A program made the translations under genes and the position numbers. Of a stretch of 64,000 nt of DNA, positions 26,202 to 34,275 are shown piece by piece. Location of the stretch: positions 1 to 64,000 of the forward strand of contig NZ_NCJH01000014.1 in NCBI RefSeq assembly GCF_002278925.1. Reading direction: 5' to 3'. The number at the start of each line of letters is the position of its first letter. Position 1 is the first letter of the stretch. This stretch comes from Polaromonas sp. 39-63-25. Its GTDB lineage: Bacteria; Pseudomonadota; Gammaproteobacteria; Burkholderiales; Burkholderiaceae_C. The notes beneath the pieces were generated by a model. The model searched no databases and was not told the DNA's origin. It was given only the letters and a program-made list of their open reading frames with translations.

Positions 26202-27272
26202 TTACTTTTTCACCGGGACTCGCCGCCCGCTCGGCGCGGTGACCGCTGGTGCATAGTCACGGCTGGCCGTGCGTGCGACCGCCAGGCCTTCCATGCGCTG
26301 GGCCACGGTGACGGGCTGCTGTCCGCTCAGGCCGTCCATCCGGTTGCCCATGGCCTGCTCCAGCAAGTCCAGCCGCTGCTGCGCCGGCGGGTGGGTGCTC
26401 AGCGACAGGGCAAACAGCGGGTTGTCGGGCGTGGCGGTGCGCAGCTGCTGCAACACGGCCACCAGGCCATAGGGGTCAAAACCGGCGCGCGCGGCCAGCG
26501 CCACACCGCTGCGGTCGGCATCGAATTCATCGGTCTGGTCCAGACCTCGTGAATACAAATCGCGCCCCAGGTTGAGAAACTGGGCCGACACCGCGCCCGC
26601 CAGTTCGCCCTTGACCTGCGAGCCGATGACCTGCGTGAGCAGGCCGGCCCGCGCGGTTTTGGCAATCGCCTGCAGGTGGTGCCTGGCGGTCACGTGGGTG
26701 ATTTCATGCGCCAGGATGCCGGCCAGCTCGGCCTCGTCGGCCACACGTTCGATCAGTCCCTTGGTCACGAACACATAACCGCCGGGCGCGGCGAAGGCGT
26801 TGAAGCCGGCATCGTCCAGCACCGCAAAAGTCCAGGGCAGTTGCGGCCGCGAGGACTGCAGGCTGATCCAGCGCCCCAGCTGGTTGACGTAACGCTGCAG
26901 CGCCATGTCGGGATGCAGCGGCTTGCTGCCCAGCAGCACGGCGGCCAGCTGGCGGCCGATTTCAATTTCCTTCGGTTCATCAATCTGTTCCAGCGACTGC
27001 GACAGCAGGCCGATCAGGTCACCGGCGCGGGACGCCTGACCTGCGCCTGCCGGCGCGAAGCTGGCGCCCAGCATGTTTCCCAGCACGCCGGCGGGCGAGG
27101 CCGGCTGGGCTGGCGCCGGCGCTTCTGCAGGGGCGGCCTGGCGCAGAAAGGAGCCCAGCAGGTTCAGGGCCTTGCCGGCGTCCTGGCCGTGCGCCGGCAT
27201 GCAGGCCAGACCGGCGGCCAGGGCCAGCGGCAGCAGCCAGGCCGGCTGCGGGAGGCGATGTGGCAGGTTCAT
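26202..27272 (-). CDS. M48 family metalloprotease
   Basis: A 356-residue secreted zinc metalloprotease of the Oma1/BepA type. A signal peptide (about 1-33, ending CMPAHGQ) is followed by a Pro/Ala-rich spacer and the catalytic domain: HEITH at 189-193, with the third ligand in DEFDADR further on. BepA-like enzymes edit outer-membrane protein assembly in the periplasm. A longer open frame upstream encodes a poly-proline stretch and the end of the preceding gene in another frame, so the ATG at 27272 is chosen. It lies 10 bases after the SH3-domain gene, forming a two-gene operon. Confidence 0.92.
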   Translation of the reverse strand: MNLPHRLPQPAWLLPLALAAGLACMPAHGQDAGKALNLLGSFLRQAAPAEAPAPAQPASPAGVLGNMLGASFAPAGAGQASRAGDLIGLLSQSLEQIDEPKEIEIGRQLAAVLLGSKPLHPDMALQRYVNQLGRWISLQSSRPQLPWTFAVLDDAGFNAFAAPGGYVFVTKGLIERVADEAELAGILAHEITHVTARHHLQAIAKTARAGLLTQVIGSQVKGELAGAVSAQFLNLGRDLYSRGLDQTDEFDADRSGVALAARAGFDPYGLVAVLQQLRTATPDNPLFALSLSTHPPAQQRLDLLEQAMGNRMDGLSGQQPVTVAQRMEGLAVARTASRDYAPAVTAPSGRRVPVKK

Positions 27273-27282
27273 GGACGGCTCC

Positions 27283-27867
27283 CTAGTTGTTATTGCCCGT
27301 GGGGCCGGCGTTTTGCAGCGGCGCCTGCGCCGGCTCGGGCAGGGCGTCAACCGTCCGGCTGCTGAGGGCCGCCGCGCTGGCGAACTGGCGGGCCTGGTCG
27401 GCATCCATGCGCAGCGTGTCGGCTTGCGCCACCGCCGCCATGTTGGGTTGTGCGCGCGCCAGGTCTTCCGCGCCCAGCCCGCGTATGCCCACGGTGGAGG
27501 TGGCGGTGGTGGTGGTGCCCTGGGCACTGCCCTTGTTGAAGAAGCTGGTCAGGCCGCGCAGTGCATTGGCGCCGGTACTGGGCGCGGCGGCGCTGCTGGC
27601 CGGGGCCACGTCGAACATGTGGACCCAGCCGCTGGCGCCTTCGGCGGTACGCACCTGGATCCACGCGCCCTGGCGCGCGCCCGAGCGCGTGACCGGCGTG
27701 CGCGCCGCCAGCGGGGTCACGCTGCGCGACGTTTCCCCCGGCGCCTCGCGCAATTCAGTGGTTCGTTTGACCAGCACCGCTTCGGTTTGTGCCTGGGCCA
27801 GGGCGCTGCCCAGCAGGAGGACGCAAGAGCCCAGCCAGTGAACGCGCTTGGATTTACTCAGTATCAT
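27283..27867 (-). CDS. secreted SH3b-domain protein
   Basis: A 194-residue protein with a signal peptide (about 1-27, GSALAQAQ) and one bacterial SH3 domain at about 29-92 (VLVKRTTELREAPGETSRSV, then TPVTRSGARQGAWIQVRTAEGASGWVHMFDV). The rest is Ala/Ser/Thr-rich and low in complexity, with ATSTVGIRGLGAEDLARAQP as the only motif-like piece. SH3b domains bind peptidoglycan or proteins. It is directly upstream of the M48 protease and divergent from the SDR gene 36 bases away. Confidence 0.85.
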   Translation of the reverse strand: MILSKSKRVHWLGSCVLLLGSALAQAQTEAVLVKRTTELREAPGETSRSVTPLAARTPVTRSGARQGAWIQVRTAEGASGWVHMFDVAPASSAAAPSTGANALRGLTSFFNKGSAQGTTTTATSTVGIRGLGAEDLARAQPNMAAVAQADTLRMDADQARQFASAAALSSRTVDALPEPAQAPLQNAGPTGNNN

Positions 27868-27903
27868 GGCCCATCAACTTTCAACGAAGAAGCGGAAATT
27901 ATT

Positions 27904-28698
27904 ATGGATTTAGGTATTGCAGGCAAATGGGCTTTGGTGTGCGGCGCAAGCAAGGGTCTGGGTCTGGGCTGTGCCCGGGCGCTGGTGCGCGAAGGCGTGA
28001 ACGTGCTGATCGTCGCGCGCGGCGCCGAGGTGCTGGAAGCGACCGCTGCAAAATTGATAGCTGACAGTGCCCGGCCGGCGGGCGCCAGCGTGCAGTTCGT
28101 GGCAGCGGACATCACGACCGTTGAAGGCCGCGCGGCGGTCTTCGCGGTGCGCAAGGACTTCGACATCGTGGTGACCAACGCCGGCGGTCCGCCCCCGGGC
28201 GACTTCCGCGACTGGGACCGCGACGCCTGGATCAAGGCGGTGGACGCCAACATGCTGACCCCGATCGAGCTGATCAAGGCCACGGTGGACGGCATGGCCG
28301 CGCGCGGCTTTGGCCGCATCATCAACATCACCTCCAGCTCGGTGAAGGCGCCGATTGACATTCTGGGATTGAGCAACGGCGCGCGCAGCGGGCTGACGGG
28401 TTTTGTTGCCGGCGTGGCACGCACCAAGCTGGCGGCCCAGGGTGTCACGATCAACAACCTGCTGCCTGGCAAGTTCGACACCGACCGCATCGCCACCACG
28501 GTGCGCGCCGCCGCTGAAAAATCCGGCAAGAGTGTCGAAGAGGTCCGCCGCGCGCAACAGGCCCAGATTCCCGCCGGTCGCTTCGGCACGCCGGACGAGT
28601 TCGGTGCGATCTGCGCCTTCCTGTGCAGCACGCATGCCGCTTACATGACGGGCCAGAACGTGCTGGCCGACGGCGGGGCTTACCCCGGGACTTACTGA
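27904..28698 (+). CDS. atypical SDR family oxidoreductase
   Basis: A 264-residue short-chain dehydrogenase/reductase fold. The cofactor loop GASKGLGLG (14-22) and the NAGG motif (92-95) are present, as are the serines of the active-site strand (144-146, NITSSSVK). However, the catalytic YxxxK is replaced: the matching positions are S157 and R161 in LGLSNGARSGL. Such members occur in FabG-like subfamilies whose reaction is unclear. Residues about 48-60 (KLIADSARPAG) overlap a sequence resembling the dispersed repeat family. Starts at ATG 27904; stands alone. Confidence 0.88.
   Translation: MDLGIAGKWALVCGASKGLGLGCARALVREGVNVLIVARGAEVLEATAAKLIADSARPAGASVQFVAADITTVEGRAAVFAVRKDFDIVVTNAGGPPPGDFRDWDRDAWIKAVDANMLTPIELIKATVDGMAARGFGRIINITSSSVKAPIDILGLSNGARSGLTGFVAGVARTKLAAQGVTINNLLPGKFDTDRIATTVRAAAEKSGKSVEEVRRAQQAQIPAGRFGTPDEFGAICAFLCSTHAAYMTGQNVLADGGAYPGTY
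28046..28085 (+). repeat. possible dispersed element in the SDR gene
   Basis: GCTgcaaaattgATAGC tgacagtgcccggccggcgggc resembles the hairpin end and arm of the family, in plus orientation. The match is weaker than in other copies, and the encoded residues fit a variable SDR loop, so this one is uncertain. Confidence 0.35.
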
Positions 28699-28799
28699 TC
28701 CTGATCCGCAGAGGGCGTTCCTTCGCAACGGCTGCGGTTCTCCGGGGCGCGGTCCGCGTTCAAAGGGGACGGGACTGAGGCTTTCGGCTGGCAGGTTCG

Positions 28800-30020
28800 T
28801 CAGCCCGCTGGTTGGGGCAGGCGCTGCAGCCCTCTGACTTGTGAGCCGAAAATAACCCACGCCTGCACAGCGAAGCCCGCGAGGGCCAGCACCAGGCAGG
28901 CGGGTTCCCCCCAGGTCGCGCCCACGAAACCGCCCAGTGCGGCGCCTATGGGCCGGGCCCCTGTATTGGCAGCCAGAAAAATCGCCGACACACGCCCCAG
29001 CATGGCGCCGGGCGTGACGGTTTGCCGCAAGGTCGTGGACGTGATGGTCCAGACAATCGGGCCGGCACCGAAAAGAAAAAACGCCAGGCCTGCCAGCACG
29101 CCGGACGGAAGGGCAAGTGTGGCGACCATGGTCAGCGCCGCCAGCACCGAGACGGCCGGCCCCAGCTGAATCGCCCGGCCGAAGGGCAGCTTCGCAACCA
29201 CGTGCGGGGCCAGCAGCGCGCCCACCACCATGCCGGCCCCATACGCGGCAAGTGTCATGCCCACGGCCGCGGCGCTCAGGCCGAGCAGCCGGATGGCGTA
29301 GGGCACGTAGGCGGCCTGCAGGACGAACCAGGAAATGTTCCAGGCCACAGCCGTCAGAAAAATGGGCCGCAGCAGCGCATGGTGCCAGACCCAGTGCGCA
29401 CCGTCCCGAATGTCGAGCAGCGGGTGACGCCTGGCCATGGGCGCGCGCGGCGGTTCCACCAGCCGCAGCAGCAGAACCACCGCAGAGACCGACAACACGG
29501 CGGCCAGCACAAACGCGGCAGGTGCACCGGCCCAGGTGACCAGTGCGCCGCCCAGCGCGGGCCCGGCGGCAAACGCGGCACTTCGGGCAAGTTCCAGCCG
29601 GCCGTTGGCGCGCGCCAGCGCTTCACGCGGCACCAGCGCGGGCACCAGGGCAGGCGCAGCAACGCTGAAGCCCACCGTGCCGACGGCACCCAGAAAGCCC
29701 AGCACGGCCAGCAAGCCGATGGAGAGCTGGCCGGACATCACCGCTGCCAGCAGGCCGAACAGGGCCAGGGCACGCAGGGTTTCGGCCCACACCATCAGGC
29801 GGCGCCGCGATGTGCGGTCGGCCAGCAGGCCCAGCGGAATCGACAGCAGCAAAAAGGGCAGGGTCTGGGCGGTCGCCAGCAGCCCGATGTCGCCGGGCCC
29901 GGCGCCCAGGACCAGCACGGCGACGATGGGCACCGCCGCCAGACTCAGTTGCTCAGCCATCTGCGCCGCGAGGTTGGACCCGGTGAGGGCCAGCAGGGAG
30001 CGGGGAAGCGGGGGTGTCAT
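28800..30020 (-). CDS. MFS transporter
   Basis: A 406-residue major facilitator superfamily protein with about 12 helices and the loop 2-3 motif GLLADRTSRRRLMVW (about 66-80). It resembles the enterobactin-exporter/macrolide-efflux-like subgroup; the substrate is unknown. ATG 30020 precedes MTPPLPRSLLALTGSNLAAQM; the longer frame to 30080 adds basic residues unlike a membrane protein start. The stop lies about 100 bases from the SDR gene's stop (convergent). It is divergent from the SMP-30-like gene. Confidence 0.88.
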   Translation of the reverse strand: MTPPLPRSLLALTGSNLAAQMAEQLSLAAVPIVAVLVLGAGPGDIGLLATAQTLPFLLLSIPLGLLADRTSRRRLMVWAETLRALALFGLLAAVMSGQLSIGLLAVLGFLGAVGTVGFSVAAPALVPALVPREALARANGRLELARSAAFAAGPALGGALVTWAGAPAAFVLAAVLSVSAVVLLLRLVEPPRAPMARRHPLLDIRDGAHWVWHHALLRPIFLTAVAWNISWFVLQAAYVPYAIRLLGLSAAAVGMTLAAYGAGMVVGALLAPHVVAKLPFGRAIQLGPAVSVLAALTMVATLALPSGVLAGLAFFLFGAGPIVWTITSTTLRQTVTPGAMLGRVSAIFLAANTGARPIGAALGGFVGATWGEPACLVLALAGFAVQAWVIFGSQVRGLQRLPQPAG

Positions 30021-30144
30021 TGGGGTGCCTGTTCTCCGAAAACACGCATCATGCCCGGTCTTGCGGCCGCGGCTGGCCATTTGCGGACCTGTCGGCGGGG
30101 AAGTGCTCCGGGCGCAGGCTGCGCTCAGCGCTATAGTCCAGCCT

Positions 30145-31242
30145 ATGAAAAAGGCAGCGTTGATCCTGGTCCTGATAATCGCGGTGGCCGGTGCTTACCT
30201 GAGCTGGTGGCCGGTACCGATAGAGCCTGTCCGCTGGAACGCCAGCACGGCCCCGGGCTACACCGGACCGCACGCGGTCAACCACAAGCTGGCGGGCCTG
30301 CAAAAAATTTCGCTGGGTGCCGAAGAAGGCCCCGAGCATGTGGTGATGGCCAGGGACGGCAAGCTGTATGTGACCGTGGCCAGCGGCAACATCCTGCGCA
30401 TGAACCCCGACGGCAGCGCGCAGGAGGTGTTTGCCAACACCGGCGGCAGGGTGCTGGGTTTTGATTTTGACGCTGCAGGCCATCTGATTGCGGCAGATGC
30501 GGTCAAGGGCCTGCTGTCCATCAGCCCGGACAGAAAGATCACGCTGCTGACCGACAAAGTGGGTAGCGACCCGATTCGTTATGCGGATGCGGTCATCGTG
30601 GCCGGCAACGGGAAAATGTATGTCAGCGATGCCTCCACACGTTTTGCGCCGGCCGCCTGGGGCGGCACGTTTGAAGCCAGCGTGCTGGACATTCTCGAGC
30701 AATCCTCGACAGGGCGAATCCTGGAATACGATCCGGCGACCCGGGCCACGCGGGTGGTCGCCCTGGGCCTGAGCTTTGCCAATGGTGTTGCCCTGAGTCA
30801 GGACGGCCGGTTCCTGTTCGTCAACGAAACCGGAAAGTACCGCGTGTGGAAAATTTCCGTGGACGCCAGCAATCTCGACGTGGCGCAACCGAATCCACAG
30901 GCCAGTGTGCTGCTGGACAACCTGCCCGGTTATCCCGACAACCTCATGCGCGGCCTGGACGGCAGGATCTGGCTGGGCCTGGCCAAGCCCAGAAACCCGA
31001 CGGTTGACAAACTTGCGGACCAGCCTTTTTTGCGCAAGCTCACCCTGCGGCTCCCGCGTGCCATGTGGCCCATTCCGCCTTCGTACGGGCATGTCATGGC
31101 CTTCACGGAAGACGGAAAGATCGTCGCGGACCTGCAGGACCCCAGCGGGGCCTACCCGGAGACCACCGGCGTCACGGAAACCCCCGACAGGCTGTACATC
31201 CAGAGCCTGCATGCCAAAAGCCTGGGCTGGCTGGCGAAGTAG
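30145..31242 (+). CDS. SMP-30/strictosidine-synthase-like beta-propeller protein
   Basis: A 365-residue protein with one N-terminal membrane anchor (KKAALILVLIIAVAGAYLSWW) and a six-bladed beta-propeller typical of the SMP-30/gluconolactonase and strictosidine synthase-like superfamily. Segments such as GPEHVVMARDGKLYVTVASG, FANGVALSQDGRFLFVNETG and DNLMRGLDGRIWLGLAKPR carry the family's repeated GxLYV pattern. It is probably an extracytoplasmic lactonase or esterase; the substrate is unknown. ATG 30145 is preferred since upstream sequence is antisense to the MFS gene. Convergent with the DMT gene that follows. Confidence 0.82.
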   Translation: MKKAALILVLIIAVAGAYLSWWPVPIEPVRWNASTAPGYTGPHAVNHKLAGLQKISLGAEEGPEHVVMARDGKLYVTVASGNILRMNPDGSAQEVFANTGGRVLGFDFDAAGHLIAADAVKGLLSISPDRKITLLTDKVGSDPIRYADAVIVAGNGKMYVSDASTRFAPAAWGGTFEASVLDILEQSSTGRILEYDPATRATRVVALGLSFANGVALSQDGRFLFVNETGKYRVWKISVDASNLDVAQPNPQASVLLDNLPGYPDNLMRGLDGRIWLGLAKPRNPTVDKLADQPFLRKLTLRLPRAMWPIPPSYGHVMAFTEDGKIVADLQDPSGAYPETTGVTETPDRLYIQSLHAKSLGWLAK

Positions 31243-31263
31243 GCTGAGCGTCGGTTGACGGGC

Positions 31264-32163
31264 TTAGCGCCGCGCCGACACCACAATCCCGCCCACGATC
31301 AGCGCGAACGCCAGCCCGTGGTACAGGTGCGGCAGCTCGCCCAGGAAGGCGGCTGACATCAGGGCCGCAAACAGCGGCGTGAGGTTGGCGAAAAATCCTG
31401 CCACCGCAGGGCCGGCGCGCTGCACACCGATGCCCCAGCAGCGGTAGGCGAGGATGGCCGGGCCGAGGGCGACATACAGCAGCGCGGCGGCCAGCGGCCA
31501 GCCCCAGCGGATGTGGGCATCGGTCAGGGCCCATTCGCTGGCCGCGAACAGGCCGGACCAGCCCAGCCCGAAAATCATCTGCGCCATCAGGAAGGCCGAC
31601 CAGTCGTTGCGGATCTCCGGCGGCTCCGCGGGTTTGGCCAGCAGCCAGCTGTAAAACGCCCAGGCCATGGTGGCCAGCAGCACATACAGGTCGCCGGGGA
31701 CAAGCCGCACCTGGGCCAGCAGTGACCACTGGCCGCGCGACAGGACCACCAGCACGCCGGCGATAGACAGCAGCGCGCCCATGATCTGCCGCCGCGACAC
31801 CTTCTGGGAAAAAAACAGCCAGCCTATGCCCAGCATCCACACCGGCGTGCTGGCCGCGACCAGCGTCACATTGAGCGGGGTCGATGTCTGCAGCGCCAGG
31901 TATTGAAGCGCGTTGTAGGCGCCCACACCCAGCAGGCCCAGCAGCGCAAAACGCCGCCAGTGGGCCCACAGGCCGCTGCGGCGGCGCAGCACCCAGCCGG
32001 CCAGCGGCAGCAGGATCACAAACGCTAGCGCCCAGCGCAGGAAGTTCAGCGTGATGGGCGGCACGAGCTGGTTGACCAGCCGTCCGACCACGGCATTGCC
32101 GGCCCAGAGCAGCGGCGGGATGGTCAAGAGCAGGGCGGTGCGAGGGTTCAGGCCGGGCGTCAT
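31264..32163 (-). CDS. EamA/DMT-family transporter
   Basis: A 299-residue ten-helix transporter with two EamA repeats (first from LLLTIPPLLWAGNAVVGRLV; second from LLATMAWAFYSWLLAKP). The substrate is unknown. The start at 32163 (MTPGLNPRTALL) sits directly before the first helix; a much longer frame upstream is antisense to the quinone reductase gene. Divergent from that gene with about 170 bases between. Confidence 0.9.
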   Translation of the reverse strand: MTPGLNPRTALLLTIPPLLWAGNAVVGRLVNQLVPPITLNFLRWALAFVILLPLAGWVLRRRSGLWAHWRRFALLGLLGVGAYNALQYLALQTSTPLNVTLVAASTPVWMLGIGWLFFSQKVSRRQIMGALLSIAGVLVVLSRGQWSLLAQVRLVPGDLYVLLATMAWAFYSWLLAKPAEPPEIRNDWSAFLMAQMIFGLGWSGLFAASEWALTDAHIRWGWPLAAALLYVALGPAILAYRCWGIGVQRAGPAVAGFFANLTPLFAALMSAAFLGELPHLYHGLAFALIVGGIVVSARR

Positions 32164-32331
32164 GCGGCGACTGTACCCAGCACGCCGCGAGATTGCTGAA
32201 GAAAGCCTGAACACCCGCCCGATGCCCGGGCCGGCCGCGCCTGCTGCGAGCAGAGCCCGGTGATTCGTGGCAGGATGCAGGCCGCAATCTGCTTTTCGCA
32301 TCCCTTCCATCGCTTTCCAAGGAAAAACACC

Positions 32332-33327
32332 ATGGCCCAGACCACCACGCTCGCCGTCCGGATTGACAAACACGGCGGACCTGAAGAACTCAAGCTGGTG
32401 GAGGTGACTGTCGGCGAACCCGGACCCGGCGAAATCCGCATCCGTCACAAGGCGGTGGGTCTGAACTACATCGACGTCTACCAGCGCGCCGGCCTGTACA
32501 AGCTGCCCATGCCGCTGCAGCTGGGCATGGAAGCCTCGGGCGTGGTCGAGGCTGTCGGCGAGGGCGTCACGCACCTGAAGGCCGGCGACCGCGCGGCCTA
32601 TGCGAGCCAGCCCCCCGGCAGTTATTGCGAGGTCCGCGTGATGCCCGCCAAGTGTGTCTGCAAGCTGCCCGATGACATTTCGTTCGAGACCGGCGCGGCC
32701 ATGATGCTCAAGGGCCTGACGGTGGAGTACCTGCTGAACCGCACCCAGCCGCAAGGCGGGCTGCAGGCCGGCGATTTTGTGCTGTTTCACGCCGCGGCCG
32801 GCGGCGTCGGCCTGATTGCCTGTCAGTGGGCCAGGGCCATGGGCCTGCAGCTCATAGGCACGGCCGGGTCGGACGACAAGTGTGCGCTGGCCAAGGCGCA
32901 GGGCGCGGCCTTTGTCATCAACTACGCGAAAGAGGATTTTGTCGCCCGCGTCAAGGAAATCACCGGCGGGCAGGGCGTGAAGGTGGTGTACGACTCGGTC
33001 GGCAAGGACACTTTCCTCAAGTCGCTCGACTGCCTGCGCCCGTTCGGCCTGCTGGCCAATTTCGGCAACGCCTCGGGCAAGGTCGAGCCGCTGGACATCG
33101 GCGTGCTGGCCGCCAAGGGTTCGCTCTATGTGTCGCGCCCCACGCTGTTCACCCACATCGCCACGCGCGAAAGCACGCAGGACATGGCCGACCAGCTGTT
33201 CGCCATGGTCAGCAGCGGCAAGGTGAATATCCAGATTGACCAGCGTTTCCCGCTTACCCAGGTGCAGCAGGCGCACATTTCCCTCGAAGCGCGCAAGACC
33301 ACCGGCTGCACCATCCTGACGCTGTGA
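32332..33327 (+). CDS. qorA: NADPH:quinone oxidoreductase (zeta-crystallin type)
   Basis: A 331-residue zinc-free medium-chain reductase. Motifs are NYIDVYQRAGLYKLPMP (quinone-reductase N-terminus, about 44-60), the cofactor loop HAAAGGVGLIACQWARAM (about 147-164) and YDSVGKDTFLKSL. It reduces quinones with NADPH in the cytosol and generally protects against electrophiles. The start at 32332 has the Shine-Dalgarno AAGGA. It is followed six bases later by a Nudix hydrolase gene, probably co-transcribed. Confidence 0.93.
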   Translation: MAQTTTLAVRIDKHGGPEELKLVEVTVGEPGPGEIRIRHKAVGLNYIDVYQRAGLYKLPMPLQLGMEASGVVEAVGEGVTHLKAGDRAAYASQPPGSYCEVRVMPAKCVCKLPDDISFETGAAMMLKGLTVEYLLNRTQPQGGLQAGDFVLFHAAAGGVGLIACQWARAMGLQLIGTAGSDDKCALAKAQGAAFVINYAKEDFVARVKEITGGQGVKVVYDSVGKDTFLKSLDCLRPFGLLANFGNASGKVEPLDIGVLAAKGSLYVSRPTLFTHIATRESTQDMADQLFAMVSSGKVNIQIDQRFPLTQVQQAHISLEARKTTGCTILTL

Positions 33328-33333
33328 CCGAAG

Positions 33334-34149
33334 GTGGAGAACCCGCAGGTTTTTGACCTGAACTGGCTGCATGCCCAGCGCGCCGCCGCCGCTCAGCCAC
33401 CCTTGCGCCCGCGCGTTCCGCTGTGGTCCGGTGCATCGCTGATCGGAACGGTTGAGCCTGATTTTTTACATCAAATCGACCTCCAGCCCTTTCTGGACGG
33501 GCGCAAGCTGCTATTAAAAGAAGAGCGCGATGGGCAGCCGGGCTGGCACCTGCTGGGCGATGTGACGGCCGGCCTGAATCGCGTGGCGGCCGCCCTGCAC
33601 GCGGCCGGCCTTGCTGGCGCCTGGCGCGATGAGCAACTCGCGGTGACCGACCAGCATGGGGTTCGCCTCGGTACGGTGGAGCGCGCGGCGGTCCGGCCGC
33701 TGGGCATCACCACCCAGGCCGTGCATCTGGTGGGACAAGCCGTGGACGGCCGATTCTGGGTGCAGCAACGGGCCTTCGACAAGCCCAACGACCCCGGCCT
33801 CTGGGACACCCTGATGGGTGGCATGGTGTCCGCCGAAGACACACTGGCAACAGCGCTGGTGCGCGAGACCTGGGAGGAGGCCGGCCTGGAGCTGGACCAG
33901 TTGCGGGGCATGGTTCGCGGCGGCCATGTCGACATCCGCCGTCCCTGCGACGACGGCCGCGGCGCCGGCTACGTGGTCGAACGCATAGCCTGGTACCACT
34001 GCACCGTGCCGGACGGCGTCACCCCGGTGAACCAGGACGGCGAGGTCGCGTGTTTTGCGCTGATGGACGGCCACGCCATGCTGCAGAAGATGCGTGACGG
34101 GGAGTTCACGCTCGAGGCAGCATTGATCCAGGCCGCGCTGCTGGCGTAA
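33334..34149 (+). CDS. Nudix hydrolase with DUF4743-type N-terminal domain
   Basis: A 271-residue two-domain protein. The N-terminal about 120 residues look like the DUF4743 domain found with Nudix enzymes related to thiamine-diphosphate hydrolases (Tnr3-type), which remove damaged thiamine diphosphate. The Nudix box GGMVSAEDTLATALVRETWE-EAGLEL lies at about 162-187 with the G, E, REU and EE positions intact. The GTG start at 33334 follows the quinone reductase stop by six bases. Residues about 49-63 (DLQPFLDGRKLLLKE) are encoded by a likely copy of the dispersed palindromic element. Confidence 0.85.
   Translation: MENPQVFDLNWLHAQRAAAAQPPLRPRVPLWSGASLIGTVEPDFLHQIDLQPFLDGRKLLLKEERDGQPGWHLLGDVTAGLNRVAAALHAAGLAGAWRDEQLAVTDQHGVRLGTVERAAVRPLGITTQAVHLVGQAVDGRFWVQQRAFDKPNDPGLWDTLMGGMVSAEDTLATALVRETWEEAGLELDQLRGMVRGGHVDIRRPCDDGRGAGYVVERIAWYHCTVPDGVTPVNQDGEVACFALMDGHAMLQKMRDGEFTLEAALIQAALLA
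33474..33520 (-). repeat. likely dispersed element inside the Nudix gene
   Basis: gacctccagccctttctgga followed by cgggcgcaagctgctattaa matches the family's arm closely, with the same order as copy 1. The second half of the hairpin is degraded, so only the arm and GCTAT are clear. It is in frame. Confidence 0.6.
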
Positions 34150-34180
34150 GCTCCAAGGCCTGACGGAGCCTCTTCCCCTT

Positions 34181-34275
34181 CAAGCAGGGGCCGCGGGTCC
34201 GGCTTCGCCGGCCCGCAGGCGCAGAGGCCCCCTCGGGGGGCAGGGAGTTACACGCAGTGAACGACCGTGGGGGCT
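34181..34275 (-). repeat. GC-rich stop-codon-linked repeat (copy E1)
   Basis: gcaggggccgcgg.../ccggcttcgccgg/...cgcag...gccccctcggggggc and then acgcagtga...gtgggggct, immediately before the stop codon of the Bcr/CflA gene on the minus strand. Three nested inverted repeats are visible. The same element follows lspA (partial) and trxB. Confidence 0.75.

Noticed and set aside
27273-27527. N-terminal extension of the M48 protease with a run of prolines
   Set aside because: It translates the 3' part of the upstream SH3-domain gene in another frame; the signal peptide begins at 27272.
28046-28085. SDR gene match as a firm member of the dispersed repeat family
   Set aside because: Only part of the hairpin and arm agrees and the residues fit the protein family, so it is kept as a weak candidate only; the same holds for 45552-45583.
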